Positions 1 through 8,114 of a stretch of 43,670 nucleotides of DNA are shown piece by piece. Source of the DNA: Hyphomonadaceae bacterium. GTDB lineage: Bacteria; Pseudomonadota; Alphaproteobacteria; Caulobacterales; Aquidulcibacteraceae. A program made the position numbers and the translations under genes. The notes under the pieces are model-generated. The model was not told where the DNA came from. It made no database searches and saw nothing but the letters and a program-made list of their open reading frames with translations. The DNA lies in the NCBI GenBank assembly GCA_019753175.1, contig JAIELK010000017.1:1-43670 (forward strand), in the 5' to 3' direction. Each line of letters opens with the position of its first letter. Position 1 is the stretch's first letter.

Positions 1-91
1 GCCTGCGCCGCAGCAGGCCAAGCAGGCCGCGCCGCCGCCGCGCGCCGCCGCGCCGCAAGCGCCGCCGCCGCCCGAGAAGCCGAAGAAGTAG
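1..91 (+). CDS. C-terminal end of the gene before atpC (probably atpD)
   Basis: An open frame entering from the window edge reads to a TAG at 89-91. The visible 29 residues are almost only Pro, Ala, Gln and Lys and end in EKPKK. In alphaproteobacterial ATP synthase operons the gene directly before atpC is atpD (F1 beta subunit), and the 16-base gap to atpC fits an operon. The visible part has no beta-subunit motif, so the identity is inferred from position only. If it is AtpD, this would be an unstructured tail added to the usual C-terminus. Confidence 0.5.
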   Translation, partial: PAPQQAKQAAPPPRAAAPQAPPPPEKPKK

Positions 92-107
92 GGCTGGTTC
101 TGAGTTC

Positions 108-509
108 ATGGCTGACAAGTTGAATTTCGCGCTCGTCTCCCCCGAGCGCGAGCTGTTCCACGGGGAAGTGGACCACGTGGTGGTGCCCGGCTCGGAAGGC
201 GAGTTCGGCGTGCTGCCGAACCACGCGCCGGTGATGAGCGTGGTCAAGCCCGGCGCGCTGCGCATTTTTGACGGCGGCGGCGAGCGGCGCATCTTCGTCA
301 ATGGCGGCTTCGCCGACGTGACGCCTGATGGGCTGACGGTGCTCGCCGAAGACGCCATCGATCTCGCCGATGTGAGCGCCGCCGATCTTGAGATGCAGCT
401 GAAGAACGCGAGCGAAGACCTGCGCGACGCCAACACCGACGCCAAGCGCGACGCCGCGCAGCGCGCGCTGACGCGGCTCGAAGCGATGCGCGCCGCGATG
501 GCGCGGTAG
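108..509 (+). CDS. atpC: ATP synthase F1 epsilon subunit
   Basis: This 133-residue protein is the epsilon subunit of the F1 sector, which sits on the central stalk with gamma, couples rotation to catalysis and can inhibit ATP hydrolysis. The N-terminal beta-sandwich carries the family signatures LVSPERELFHGEVDHVVVPG (about residues 9-28) and GEFGVLPNHAPVM (about 31-43). The C-terminal part (about 88-133) is the expected two-helix hairpin, rich in Ala, Arg and Asp. Length is normal for the family. It follows the preceding reading frame by 16 bases, as the last gene of an atp operon usually does, and G+C-rich hairpins follow it. Confidence 0.97.
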   Translation: MADKLNFALVSPERELFHGEVDHVVVPGSEGEFGVLPNHAPVMSVVKPGALRIFDGGGERRIFVNGGFADVTPDGLTVLAEDAIDLADVSAADLEMQLKNASEDLRDANTDAKRDAAQRALTRLEAMRAAMAR

Positions 510-520
510 GCGCCGGCCCG

Positions 521-559
521 CCGCGCGTACGGGCGCGCGGAGGCGCCGCCGCAAGGCGG
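521..559 (+). terminator. possible terminator hairpins after atpC
   Basis: A perfect 7-bp stem (CCGCGCG at 521-527 with CGCGCGG at 534-540, loop 6) is followed by a second G+C-rich stem around 545-559. It lies 12 bases after the atpC stop and before a converging gene. There is no T-tract, so a Rho-independent role is uncertain; it may only protect the mRNA 3' end. Confidence 0.4.
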
Positions 560-589
560 TTGGCAAGCGCGGCTCATTCAAGACAAAGC

Positions 590-1216
590 TCAGCCGTCGA
601 ACACGCGCCGCGTCTGCTCGGCTGCGTCCCGCACCGTGCCGAAGGCGACAGCGCCGACAAGCGGCGGCAGATCGGGCGCGACACGCAGCACGCGCGCGCG
701 ATGCGGCGCCGCATAGAGCCGGCGCGCCAGCCGTTGCGCGCAGGGCAGCGGATCGTTGAACACGCGCAGCAGCGCCTCGGTGCGCTCGGCCAGCGGCCAG
801 GCTGATTTGAAGCGCGCGGCGCCCCACGGATCAGGCGAAGCCCGGCGCTTGCGTGTGCGCCGCGCCAGGCGCGCCGAAGCGCAAACCAGCACGCGAAAAC
901 TCACGCGCCACGCCTCCGGCTCTTCGGCCTGGAACTCCATCACCCGCTTCACGCGCACGCGCACGCGCACGCGCCTCGCCCGCTTGCGCGGCGGGCGCGT
1001 ATTCGGCTTCGGCAGCGCCGCCGCTTCGATCATCAGCAGCAGGCGCATCAACGCCTCGCCCGCGCGCAGCCATTGGCACATCAGCCGCCAGTCCTTGCGC
1101 TCAAGCGTATGCCGCGCGGCGATCTCTTCGGAGCGCCCGAACAGCGAAGCCAGGAGTTGGATGAAGTCCTGTGCGACGAGCCAGAGCGAGCGACGGGGTT
1201 GGCGGATGTCAGTCAT
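590..1216 (-). CDS. hypothetical Arg-rich protein, 208 residues
   Basis: I do not recognise a family. The start is set at the ATG whose complement is 1214-1216 (MTDIRQPRRS), because upstream codons read into the intergenic region that holds a CtrA-like box. The protein is basic and mostly helical in appearance. A run of alternating Arg and Val (around residues 86-95) is encoded by a 6-bp tandem repeat. The middle contains a WRVSFRVLVCASARLARRTR stretch, and no signal peptide or membrane segment is evident. It converges on atpC and diverges from the ParA-like gene. Codon use is G+C rich like the core genome, which supports a real gene. A function cannot be assigned. Confidence 0.6.
   Translation of the reverse strand: MTDIRQPRRSLWLVAQDFIQLLASLFGRSEEIAARHTLERKDWRLMCQWLRAGEALMRLLLMIEAAALPKPNTRPPRKRARRVRVRVRVKRVMEFQAEEPEAWRVSFRVLVCASARLARRTRKRRASPDPWGAARFKSAWPLAERTEALLRVFNDPLPCAQRLARRLYAAPHRARVLRVAPDLPPLVGAVAFGTVRDAAEQTRRVFDG
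951..974. repeat. 6-bp tandem repeat (ACGCGC x4) inside a gene
   Basis: Four back-to-back copies of ACGCGC lie inside the 590-1216 gene and encode its alternating Arg-Val run. The unit is a multiple of three, so copy-number changes would alter the protein length without shifting the frame. Confidence 0.7.
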
Positions 1217-1300
1217 GTGCGTCACGCGGAGTATAGCGCGAGCGCGGGGTGGGTTGGATTGGGGCGGGTTATCCTTGCATTTGGAGGGCTCCCACATTGG

Positions 1301-1316
1301 TTAACGATATGTTAAA
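1301..1316. promoter_or_regulatory. CtrA-like box (TTAA-N7-TTAA)
   Basis: TTAA at 1301-1304 and TTAA at 1312-1315 are separated by exactly 7 bases. Read on the minus strand the site is TTAA-N7-TTAAC, the full consensus of the alphaproteobacterial cell-cycle regulator CtrA. It lies 25 bases before the ParA-like start at 1341 and 84 bases before the divergent hypothetical gene, so it could act on either. This is a sequence match only. Confidence 0.5.
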
Positions 1317-1340
1317 CAACCTGCGCGGGAGGGAATGCCA

Positions 1341-2486
1341 ATGTTCGGAATACCTGAGGAGGTCCTAGCTCAAACTTGGCAGCGTTTTGACTCGCTGCCG
1401 GCGTGGGCGAGGCTCATTTTCTTTCTGTTTCTTGCGTTCCTGATCTACCGAGGCGTGAAAGGCACCGTTTTTGGGCCATTGCGTCGGTTTCTCCTTCAGA
1501 CCCGCATCACATTCATACGGTTTGGTCGATGGCTGAGGTCTTTAGCGAAAAAGCCATTGCCAGAGCCCGAAAAACGAGACTTCCGGCAAATCCCAGAGGA
1601 GCGCACAATCTGGGAGACCCATGCACCGGCAAACCCGATTCAGCCGCTGCCAACGAGTATCCCGATCATCACCGTCGCCAACATGAAAGGTGGCGTAGGA
1701 AAGACCACCGTCGCGGCGAACTTGGCGGTCGCATTGCGAGACACAATGCCGAACTCAGGCAAGGTGCTTGTGATCGACTTCGACTACCAGGGATCTTTAT
1801 CTCAGTGCATGCGTGGTGAGTTAGATTTAACCGATCCAGACATCACCGCTGACTGTCTCCTAGGAAACGGAGGTCAAGACCCTCTGATCGCCGCGCGTGA
1901 GTTGATGGGTAGTCTGAATGGTATCTCGCTATATCCGACCACTTATCCATTCGCCACGATTGAGAATCGTCTGCTTGCCGAGTGGTTATCCAATCCGCAG
2001 CACGATCTCATGTACCGCTTGTGCCAACAGCTCCGACGTCCAGAGTTTCAGACGCAGTTCAAGGCTGTCGTTATCGACTGTCCACCGCGACTGACCGCGG
2101 GCTCAATAAATGCTCTATGCGCGAGCACACATTTGCTGGTCCCGACGACGCTCGATGATATGTCTGCACAAGCCGCTCAGTATTTTCTCGATCAGATCAG
2201 CAGAATGAAGGGTAATGTTTTTCCCGGTCTTCGTGTGCTGGGAATTGTACCCACGATTGTCCGCCAACAGGGGAGTTTCCTTGAAGAAGAGTCAGATGCG
2301 ATCGACAGGCTAAAGGAGTATGGACAAAAGGTATGGAATAGACCCGACTTGGTGATGGAAAACGCGATATTGTTCCGCCGGGCATCCATCTCTAGATATG
2401 CAGGAAAGGGCGTGGCGTACACTCACACTGCTCAGGCCGCGCAACTGTTCCAGGCGCTCGCGACGGAGGTGCAATCTAGGTTCTGA
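1341..2486 (+). CDS. membrane-anchored ParA/MinD-family ATPase
   Basis: This 381-residue protein has an N-terminal hydrophobic segment (about residues 22-37, LIFFLFLAFLIY), a basic linker to about residue 105, then a ParA-type ATPase domain. The deviant Walker A is MKGGVGKTT (about 115-123). The A' motif is VIDFDYQGSLS and Walker B is VVIDCPPRL. ParA proteins form ATP-dependent dimers that move DNA or protein cargo, but plasmid and chromosomal ParA normally lack a membrane anchor. The start at 1341 is chosen over the ATG at 1335 because GGGAGGG at 1327-1333 lies 7 bases before 1341 and only 1 base before 1335. Codons are visibly richer in A/T than the neighbours, which suggests transfer. The stop overlaps the next start (TGATG), so the two genes are probably translated together. 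No ParB or parS is visible. Confidence 0.9.
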   Translation: MFGIPEEVLAQTWQRFDSLPAWARLIFFLFLAFLIYRGVKGTVFGPLRRFLLQTRITFIRFGRWLRSLAKKPLPEPEKRDFRQIPEERTIWETHAPANPIQPLPTSIPIITVANMKGGVGKTTVAANLAVALRDTMPNSGKVLVIDFDYQGSLSQCMRGELDLTDPDITADCLLGNGGQDPLIAARELMGSLNGISLYPTTYPFATIENRLLAEWLSNPQHDLMYRLCQQLRRPEFQTQFKAVVIDCPPRLTAGSINALCASTHLLVPTTLDDMSAQAAQYFLDQISRMKGNVFPGLRVLGIVPTIVRQQGSFLEEESDAIDRLKEYGQKVWNRPDLVMENAILFRRASISRYAGKGVAYTHTAQAAQLFQALATEVQSRF

Positions 2487-2980
2487 TGTTGGTTGGAGAA
2501 TTGGCAGACTTGCTGCGGCAATTGGAAGGAGAGGAAAACCTCTCGCCAGCGCAACAAACCGCCGTGAATCACTTATTAAGTATTTTGGCGCCCCATCGAG
2601 ATATGGAGCTCGAAAAACTATTTGATTTGTTGCGGAACGGATTCAAGCCGAAGCGCCAAGCGCGCACGGCTGGCCAAGCACACCAACCCGTAGAGCGTCG
2701 GTCAACATTGACCGCGAGTGAATTTGCGTCCGCCCTAGACTCAGCATTCGAAGATGACGCAGCCTTCGCTCGGTTGATTAACGAAGCGAAGTCAAATCGC
2801 GGCCTTACACTTGCCGCGCTCAAAAAGACGTTCAGCGACCTGTTTGGTAGATCGGGAAACTTCCGGTCGAAAGCCACGCGCGATGATGTGCTCCGAAAAA
2901 TACATGACGAGCGCAACATCAAAGTACGCAACGAAAAGATGGGTCAGATGTTAGGTCGCAAGCCGGTTCCAGCTGAGTAG
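2486..2980 (+). CDS. hypothetical partner of the ParA-like ATPase, 164 residues
   Basis: Its ATG shares one base with the stop of the ParA-like gene (TGA 2484-2486, ATG 2486-2488), so it is almost certainly co-expressed with it. The sequence looks all-helical. It has an acidic, Leu-rich N-terminal part (residues 1-50), a basic linker with Lys, Arg and Gln (about 53-72), and a charged C-terminal helical region ending GRKPVPAE. I see no ParB box, no clear helix-turn-helix and no membrane segment. Like its neighbour it uses more A/T-ending codons than the surrounding genes. The arrangement resembles a cargo or adaptor gene behind a ParA-type motor, but that is inference. Confidence 0.8.
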   Translation: MLVGELADLLRQLEGEENLSPAQQTAVNHLLSILAPHRDMELEKLFDLLRNGFKPKRQARTAGQAHQPVERRSTLTASEFASALDSAFEDDAAFARLINEAKSNRGLTLAALKKTFSDLFGRSGNFRSKATRDDVLRKIHDERNIKVRNEKMGQMLGRKPVPAE

Positions 2981-2990
2981 CTGAAACAGC

Positions 2991-3068
2991 CTACTCCTTA
3001 ACCGCCACATCGATCTCCCCACCACCCTCCCGAAACGTCGCGCTCATCTCCGCCATCCCGCGCTCGGC
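2991..3068 (-). pseudogene. duplicated thiC 3' end (24-codon remnant)
   Basis: Read on the minus strand, this stretch encodes [24 protein letters not shown] followed by TAG. It matches the C-terminus of the intact ThiC encoded at 3870-5729 ([24 protein letters not shown]). At DNA level the best block, 3038-3068, matches 3917-3947 at 30 of 31 bases; the part nearer the stop has diverged. The copy lies in the same orientation as thiC, 879 bp away, and its upstream edge runs directly into a palindromic repeat at 3071. It has no start of its own and is surely not functional. Confidence 0.85.
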
Positions 3069-3070
3069 CA

Positions 3071-3109
3071 CCCTCTCCCTCCTTTGGGAGGGAGAGGGCA
3101 GGGTGAGGG
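3071..3109. repeat. REP-like palindromic repeat, copy A
   Basis: A 39-bp element: a hairpin of CCCTCTCCCTCC / GGAGGGAGAGGG with a 3-base loop, followed by CAGGGTGAGGG. It is the same element as copies C and D with a slightly altered stem, in the same orientation as D. It starts 3 bases beyond the duplicated thiC tail. Confidence 0.85.
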
Positions 3110-3183
3110 TGGAGCGCGGGTGTTTCAGAACGCGCAGCGCGCAAGCGACTGGGCGTTGCGAGATCATCCCACGCCTGCGTTGG

Positions 3184-3221
3184 CCCCTCACCCCGGCCCT
3201 CTCCCGCACTGCGGGAGAGGG
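3184..3221. repeat. REP-like palindromic repeat, copy B
   Basis: A CCCCTCACCC head followed by the hairpin CCCTCTCCCGCA / TGCGGGAGAGGG. It has the same layout as copy C and the opposite orientation to copy A, from which it is separated by 74 bases. Confidence 0.85.
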
Positions 3222-3313
3222 AGTGCGGCGGCGCTAAACACTTCGACGTGTCCGCCTGTGTCGAGGCTTCGTGCTTATCGATCAAAAGCGAAACGCTTGC
3301 CAATGTTGCGTTG

Positions 3314-3352
3314 CCCCCTCACCCTGCCCTCTCCCCCGTAAGGGGGAGAGGG
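3314..3352. repeat. 39-bp inverted repeat, copy C (left flank of the DUF559 gene)
   Basis: A CCCCCTCACCCTG head followed by the hairpin CCCTCTCCCCC / GGGGGAGAGGG around a GTAA loop. The reverse complement of copy D is identical to this copy except for the 4-base loop. It ends 14 bases before the DUF559 start codon, and its purine-rich right arm is the only candidate ribosome-binding sequence there. Confidence 0.92.
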
Positions 3353-3366
3353 TTCTTGTTGCGCCG

Positions 3367-3714
3367 ATGACGACCAAGGGGATGCTACGCGATCGCGCGC
3401 GCGGCATGCGCAAAGAGATGAGCCGCGCGGAAAGCGCGATTTGGCAGATCGTTCGCGGCGGCAAGCTCGGTGTGAAGTTTCGCCGACAGCATCCGGTGGA
3501 GGGCTACATCGCAGATTTCGCGTGCGTCGAGACAAAGCTGATCGTCGAAGTCGATGGGGTGTCGCACGAGGATGAAGCGCAACTCGCGTACGATGCGGAG
3601 CGAACGCGCGTGCTTGCGGAAGCGGGATGGCGCGTGCTGCGCTTGAGGGACGCGGAGGTGCTGAGCGATGTGCGCGTTGCCGAGCGTGCGATCCGCGAGG
3701 CGCTAAGTGGGTGA
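3367..3714 (+). CDS. DUF559 (Vsr-like) nuclease-fold protein, 115 residues
   Basis: DUF559 proteins share the restriction-endonuclease fold of very-short-patch-repair endonucleases. Here the core reads KFRRQHPVEGYIADFACVE (about residues 37-55) and LIVEVDGVSH (about 58-67). This supplies the expected Asp50, Glu61, Asp63 and His67. The C-terminal RTRVLAEAGWRVLRL motif is also typical. The frame is open further upstream, but that part merely translates the palindromic repeat, so the ATG at 3367 is taken as the start. The gene is framed by inverted copies C and D: C ends 14 bases before the start and D begins one base after the stop. DUF559 genes are often found beside such repeats, which suggests mobility. 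Actual nuclease activity is unproven. Confidence 0.88.
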   Translation: MTTKGMLRDRARGMRKEMSRAESAIWQIVRGGKLGVKFRRQHPVEGYIADFACVETKLIVEVDGVSHEDEAQLAYDAERTRVLAEAGWRVLRLRDAEVLSDVRVAERAIREALSG

Positions 3715-3715
3715 A

Positions 3716-3754
3716 CCCTCTCCCCCGTGAGGGGGAGAGGGCAGGGTGAGGGGG
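3716..3754. repeat. 39-bp inverted repeat, copy D (right flank of the DUF559 gene)
   Basis: The reverse complement of copy C, identical in 35 of 39 positions with all differences inside the 4-base hairpin loop. It begins one base after the DUF559 stop codon, where its hairpin could also serve as a 3' mRNA end. Confidence 0.92.
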
Positions 3755-3804
3755 CGTGCTTCAGGATAAGGCGCTGCATCGCTGTCTGCTTGTGCTCTGA
3801 GAGT

Positions 3805-3861
3805 CCCACCCTCATCCGGCCCTTCGGGCCACCTTCTCCCGCCCATGCGGGAGAAGGGAGG
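3805..3861. repeat. REP-like palindromic repeat, copy E (longer variant)
   Basis: A CCCACCCTCATCC head, a small GGCCC-TTC-GGGCC hairpin and a larger CCTTCTCCCGC / GCGGGAGAAGG hairpin. It is a relative of copies A-D with an extra stem, in the same orientation as C. It lies 9 bases from the stop of thiC and may end its transcript. Confidence 0.8.
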
Positions 3862-3869
3862 ATGGTGCG

Positions 3870-6196
<2,327 letters not shown>

Positions 6197-6200
6197 CGCG

Positions 6201-6620
6201 TCAGGCCGCGCGGAGCGTGCCCGAGATGTAGCCAACATACGCAAGCCACACCCCGAGCAAGGCAACGGCGCAACCGCCGATCGGGAACACGTGCGGCTGA
6301 GTGGTCACGAACATGACCGCATCGTGCATGATCTGCGGCGCCAACAGCAGGACCACGCCGCGCAGCGTAAGCACATAGCCGATGAGGCTGATGAAGATCC
6401 CCGACACCGTGTCCCAGCGCGGGTGATAGGTGACGATGGCAAGGCCCAAGATCAGCGACATGAACGCGGCGAGGATGAGCACAGCGTCGTTCAGCAGATA
6501 GCTGCCGAGCGAGGTGATCACGCGGTCAGGTTGGGTGATCAACAAAATGCCGGCGATGATCAGAACAGGGCCCACCACCCGCGCCAGGACCAATGTGCTG
6601 TCGTGTCTCATCGCATCCAT
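6201..6620 (-). CDS. small four-helix membrane protein
   Basis: This 139-residue protein has four hydrophobic segments: VVGPVLIIAGILLI, AVLILAAFMSLILGLAIV, GIFISLIGYVLTLRGVVLLL and GCAVALLGVWLAYVGYISG. I do not recognise a named family and see no catalytic residues. The start may be the ATG at 6620 or the one three codons later (MRHDST). Its stop is 4 bases from the start of the next minus-strand gene at 6196, so the two are probably co-transcribed. It is likely an inner-membrane protein of unknown role. Confidence 0.75.
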   Translation of the reverse strand: MDAMRHDSTLVLARVVGPVLIIAGILLITQPDRVITSLGSYLLNDAVLILAAFMSLILGLAIVTYHPRWDTVSGIFISLIGYVLTLRGVVLLLAPQIMHDAVMFVTTQPHVFPIGGCAVALLGVWLAYVGYISGTLRAA

Positions 6621-6777
6621 CGCCGCATGGAACGCGGAACAGCGCCAACGCGCCGCGCTTCGGCGAAGCTCCCCACGGACCGTACTCGGCGCAAACTAGG
6701 GCTTAAGGACGCGCCGTCAAGCATTGCGAGCGCGCGGGAGCAGCGTCATTCTCACGGCGCAAAGGAGACGGCGAACG

Positions 6778-6918
6778 ATGGGCTCCCCGGCGGATTACAC
6801 GATCATTGTGCTGGCCGTGCTGATCTTGGTTGGCGTATGGACGCTCCTGGATCGCATGGCGCAGCTGCAGCGCGAAGTCGAGGCGTTGAAGCGCAAATTG
6901 GGCGATGGCGAAAGCTGA
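6778..6918 (+). CDS. 46-residue membrane protein with C-terminal coiled coil
   Basis: The start at 6778 is set by AAAGGAG at 6761-6767, 10 bases upstream; a longer frame from 6724 would only add Arg-rich sequence with no ribosome-binding site. The protein has one hydrophobic helix (YTIIVLAVLILVGVWTLL, about residues 6-23) followed by a charged heptad-like helix (RMAQLQREVEALKRKLGDG). This layout is typical of small single-pass membrane proteins that oligomerise through a short coiled coil. I do not recognise a specific family. Confidence 0.65.
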   Translation: MGSPADYTIIVLAVLILVGVWTLLDRMAQLQREVEALKRKLGDGES

Positions 6919-6960
6919 TCGCCCGGCCGTTTCGCTTTTTCTGTGCAGTGCAACGTGCGA

Positions 6961-7314
6961 TTATGCGCGCGGCTTCGCAAACGCCAAAACCGCCCATCCG
7001 GAAATCAGCGTGATCCCGCCAAGCGGCGCGAGCATGGCGAAGTCTTGGGATTGGGTCAGCGAGATCGCGTAGAGTGTGCCGGCGAAGATCGCGGCGCCGG
7101 ACAGGATCATCGCGCCGGCGGCTACGTTCAAGCGGCCCGATCGGTTGGCGATCGCCAGCCCAGCGCACGCGGCGCCCAGCTGAACCAAGGCGCCGAGCTT
7201 GATGCGGTCGAGATCGGCGGCCTGCACGACGTCGCGCAGGGGATGGGCGGCGGCGACCAGCATGGCGAGTGCGACAAGTCCGCTCATCGCGGCGGCGGCG
7301 TTGATTAGCCTCAA
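6961..7314 (-). CDS. DUF423 family membrane protein
   Basis: From a TTG start complementary to 7312-7314 the product is 117 residues, the usual size for DUF423 (YgdD-like) inner-membrane proteins of unknown function. GGAG lies 8 bases before this TTG on the minus strand; no ATG is available, and longer readings begin in sequence that belongs to the cytochrome gene on the other strand. Hydrophobic segments include INAAAAMSGLVALAMLVAAA, LGALVQLGAACAGLAIA, VAAGAMILSGAAIFAGTLYA and PLGGITLISGWAVLAFA. The GALVQLGAA, FAGTLYA and APLGGITLISGW blocks are typical of the family. Confidence 0.85.
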   Translation of the reverse strand: MRLINAAAAMSGLVALAMLVAAAHPLRDVVQAADLDRIKLGALVQLGAACAGLAIANRSGRLNVAAGAMILSGAAIFAGTLYAISLTQSQDFAMLAPLGGITLISGWAVLAFAKPRA

Positions 7315-7372
7315 GACGAATGCTCCGTGTCCGATTTCTTTTGGCGGCCGAACCCTGTGAGGATCAAGAGCC

Positions 7373-8077
7373 ATGTCTCGACCGGATGCGGCCGCGAATT
7401 GGGCGGTGGGCAAGAGGCTCGTGCATTGGGGCATCGCCGCTGCGGTGGTGACGGCGTTGATTGCTCCCAAGCCGGAGGACGGCGAGGGGCTTGTCCACGT
7501 CGCCGCGGGCGCCATCGCGCTCGCGCTGGTGGCCGTTCGGCTTGGGTGGCGCATGGCCGGCGGCGTGAGGCCTTTCTTCAGGGACGCGTTCAAAATCAAG
7601 CTACCGACGCCGTCCCGCGGCCCGCGGGGATTCGCGCCCTTCCTGATTCAGACCGGACGCTTGATGGGATTTGTCTTCCTCGCGCTCATTCCCATCGCAG
7701 CCGCGCTGGGATTGAGCGGCGTCGGCCAAGGCGAGGACTCGCCGCTGCTCGAAGCGCACGAAGTCTTTGGCACGACGATCATGATCCTCACCATCGCGCA
7801 CGCTCTCGCTATCGTCGCATTTGCCGTGCTCATGAAATACGATCTCATCGGCGTGACGCTCACCGGTTCGGCCCGCAGCATCGGTGAAGGCGGCGCGCGC
7901 GGGTGGGTGGGGATCGGCGCCGGCGCGGCGGTAGGGCTCGCAGTGCTCGCCTATGTTTGGGGGCCGTACAATGTCGGCGGCAAGGTCACGTCTTTCGCCG
8001 AGGCCGAGTATGGGGATGCGCATGCGGTGGATGCGCGCTCAGAGCACGAAAACGCAGATTCCGAAGACGAACACTAG
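7373..8077 (+). CDS. cytochrome b561-family protein
   Basis: This 234-residue membrane protein has the four-helix cytochrome b561 bundle that carries two b-type hemes and moves electrons in the inner membrane. Candidate heme ligands are His18 (RLVHWG), His42 (VHVAAG), His129 (EAHEVFG) and His143 (TIAHALA), in the spacing expected for the family. A fifth hydrophobic segment (about residues 179-196) leads to an acidic, His-containing tail ending SEHENADSEDEH. In this family the protein is often the membrane partner of a soluble cytochrome c; none is seen next door. Confidence 0.85.
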   Translation: MSRPDAAANWAVGKRLVHWGIAAAVVTALIAPKPEDGEGLVHVAAGAIALALVAVRLGWRMAGGVRPFFRDAFKIKLPTPSRGPRGFAPFLIQTGRLMGFVFLALIPIAAALGLSGVGQGEDSPLLEAHEVFGTTIMILTIAHALAIVAFAVLMKYDLIGVTLTGSARSIGEGGARGWVGIGAGAAVGLAVLAYVWGPYNVGGKVTSFAEAEYGDAHAVDARSEHENADSEDEH

Positions 8078-8086
8078 AACCGAGCC

Positions 8087-8112
8087 GCGCGTTCCCGCAC
8101 GAGCGGGCGCGC
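8087..8112. terminator. bidirectional terminator-like hairpin
   Basis: GCGCG-TT-CCCGC at 8087-8098 pairs with GCGGG-CGCGC at 8103-8112 around a short loop. It lies exactly between the convergent cytochrome b561 gene (ending 8077) and acs (ending 8115). There is no T-tract. Confidence 0.45.
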
Positions 8113-8114
8113 GC

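Noticed and set aside
756-1304. Plus-strand frame overlapping the 590-1216 hypothetical gene
   Set aside because: Very Ser/Arg-rich with no ribosome-binding site; the minus-strand frame has better composition. The evidence for either is only moderate.
2486-2980. The gene after the ParA-like ATPase as a ParB protein
   Set aside because: No ParB CTPase box, no helix-turn-helix pattern and too short; no parS-like palindrome nearby.
3071-3861. Five similar palindromes that could be taken for a CRISPR array
   Set aside because: Spacing is irregular, orientations alternate, the units are hairpins and a gene lies between two of them; there is no leader and no cas gene.
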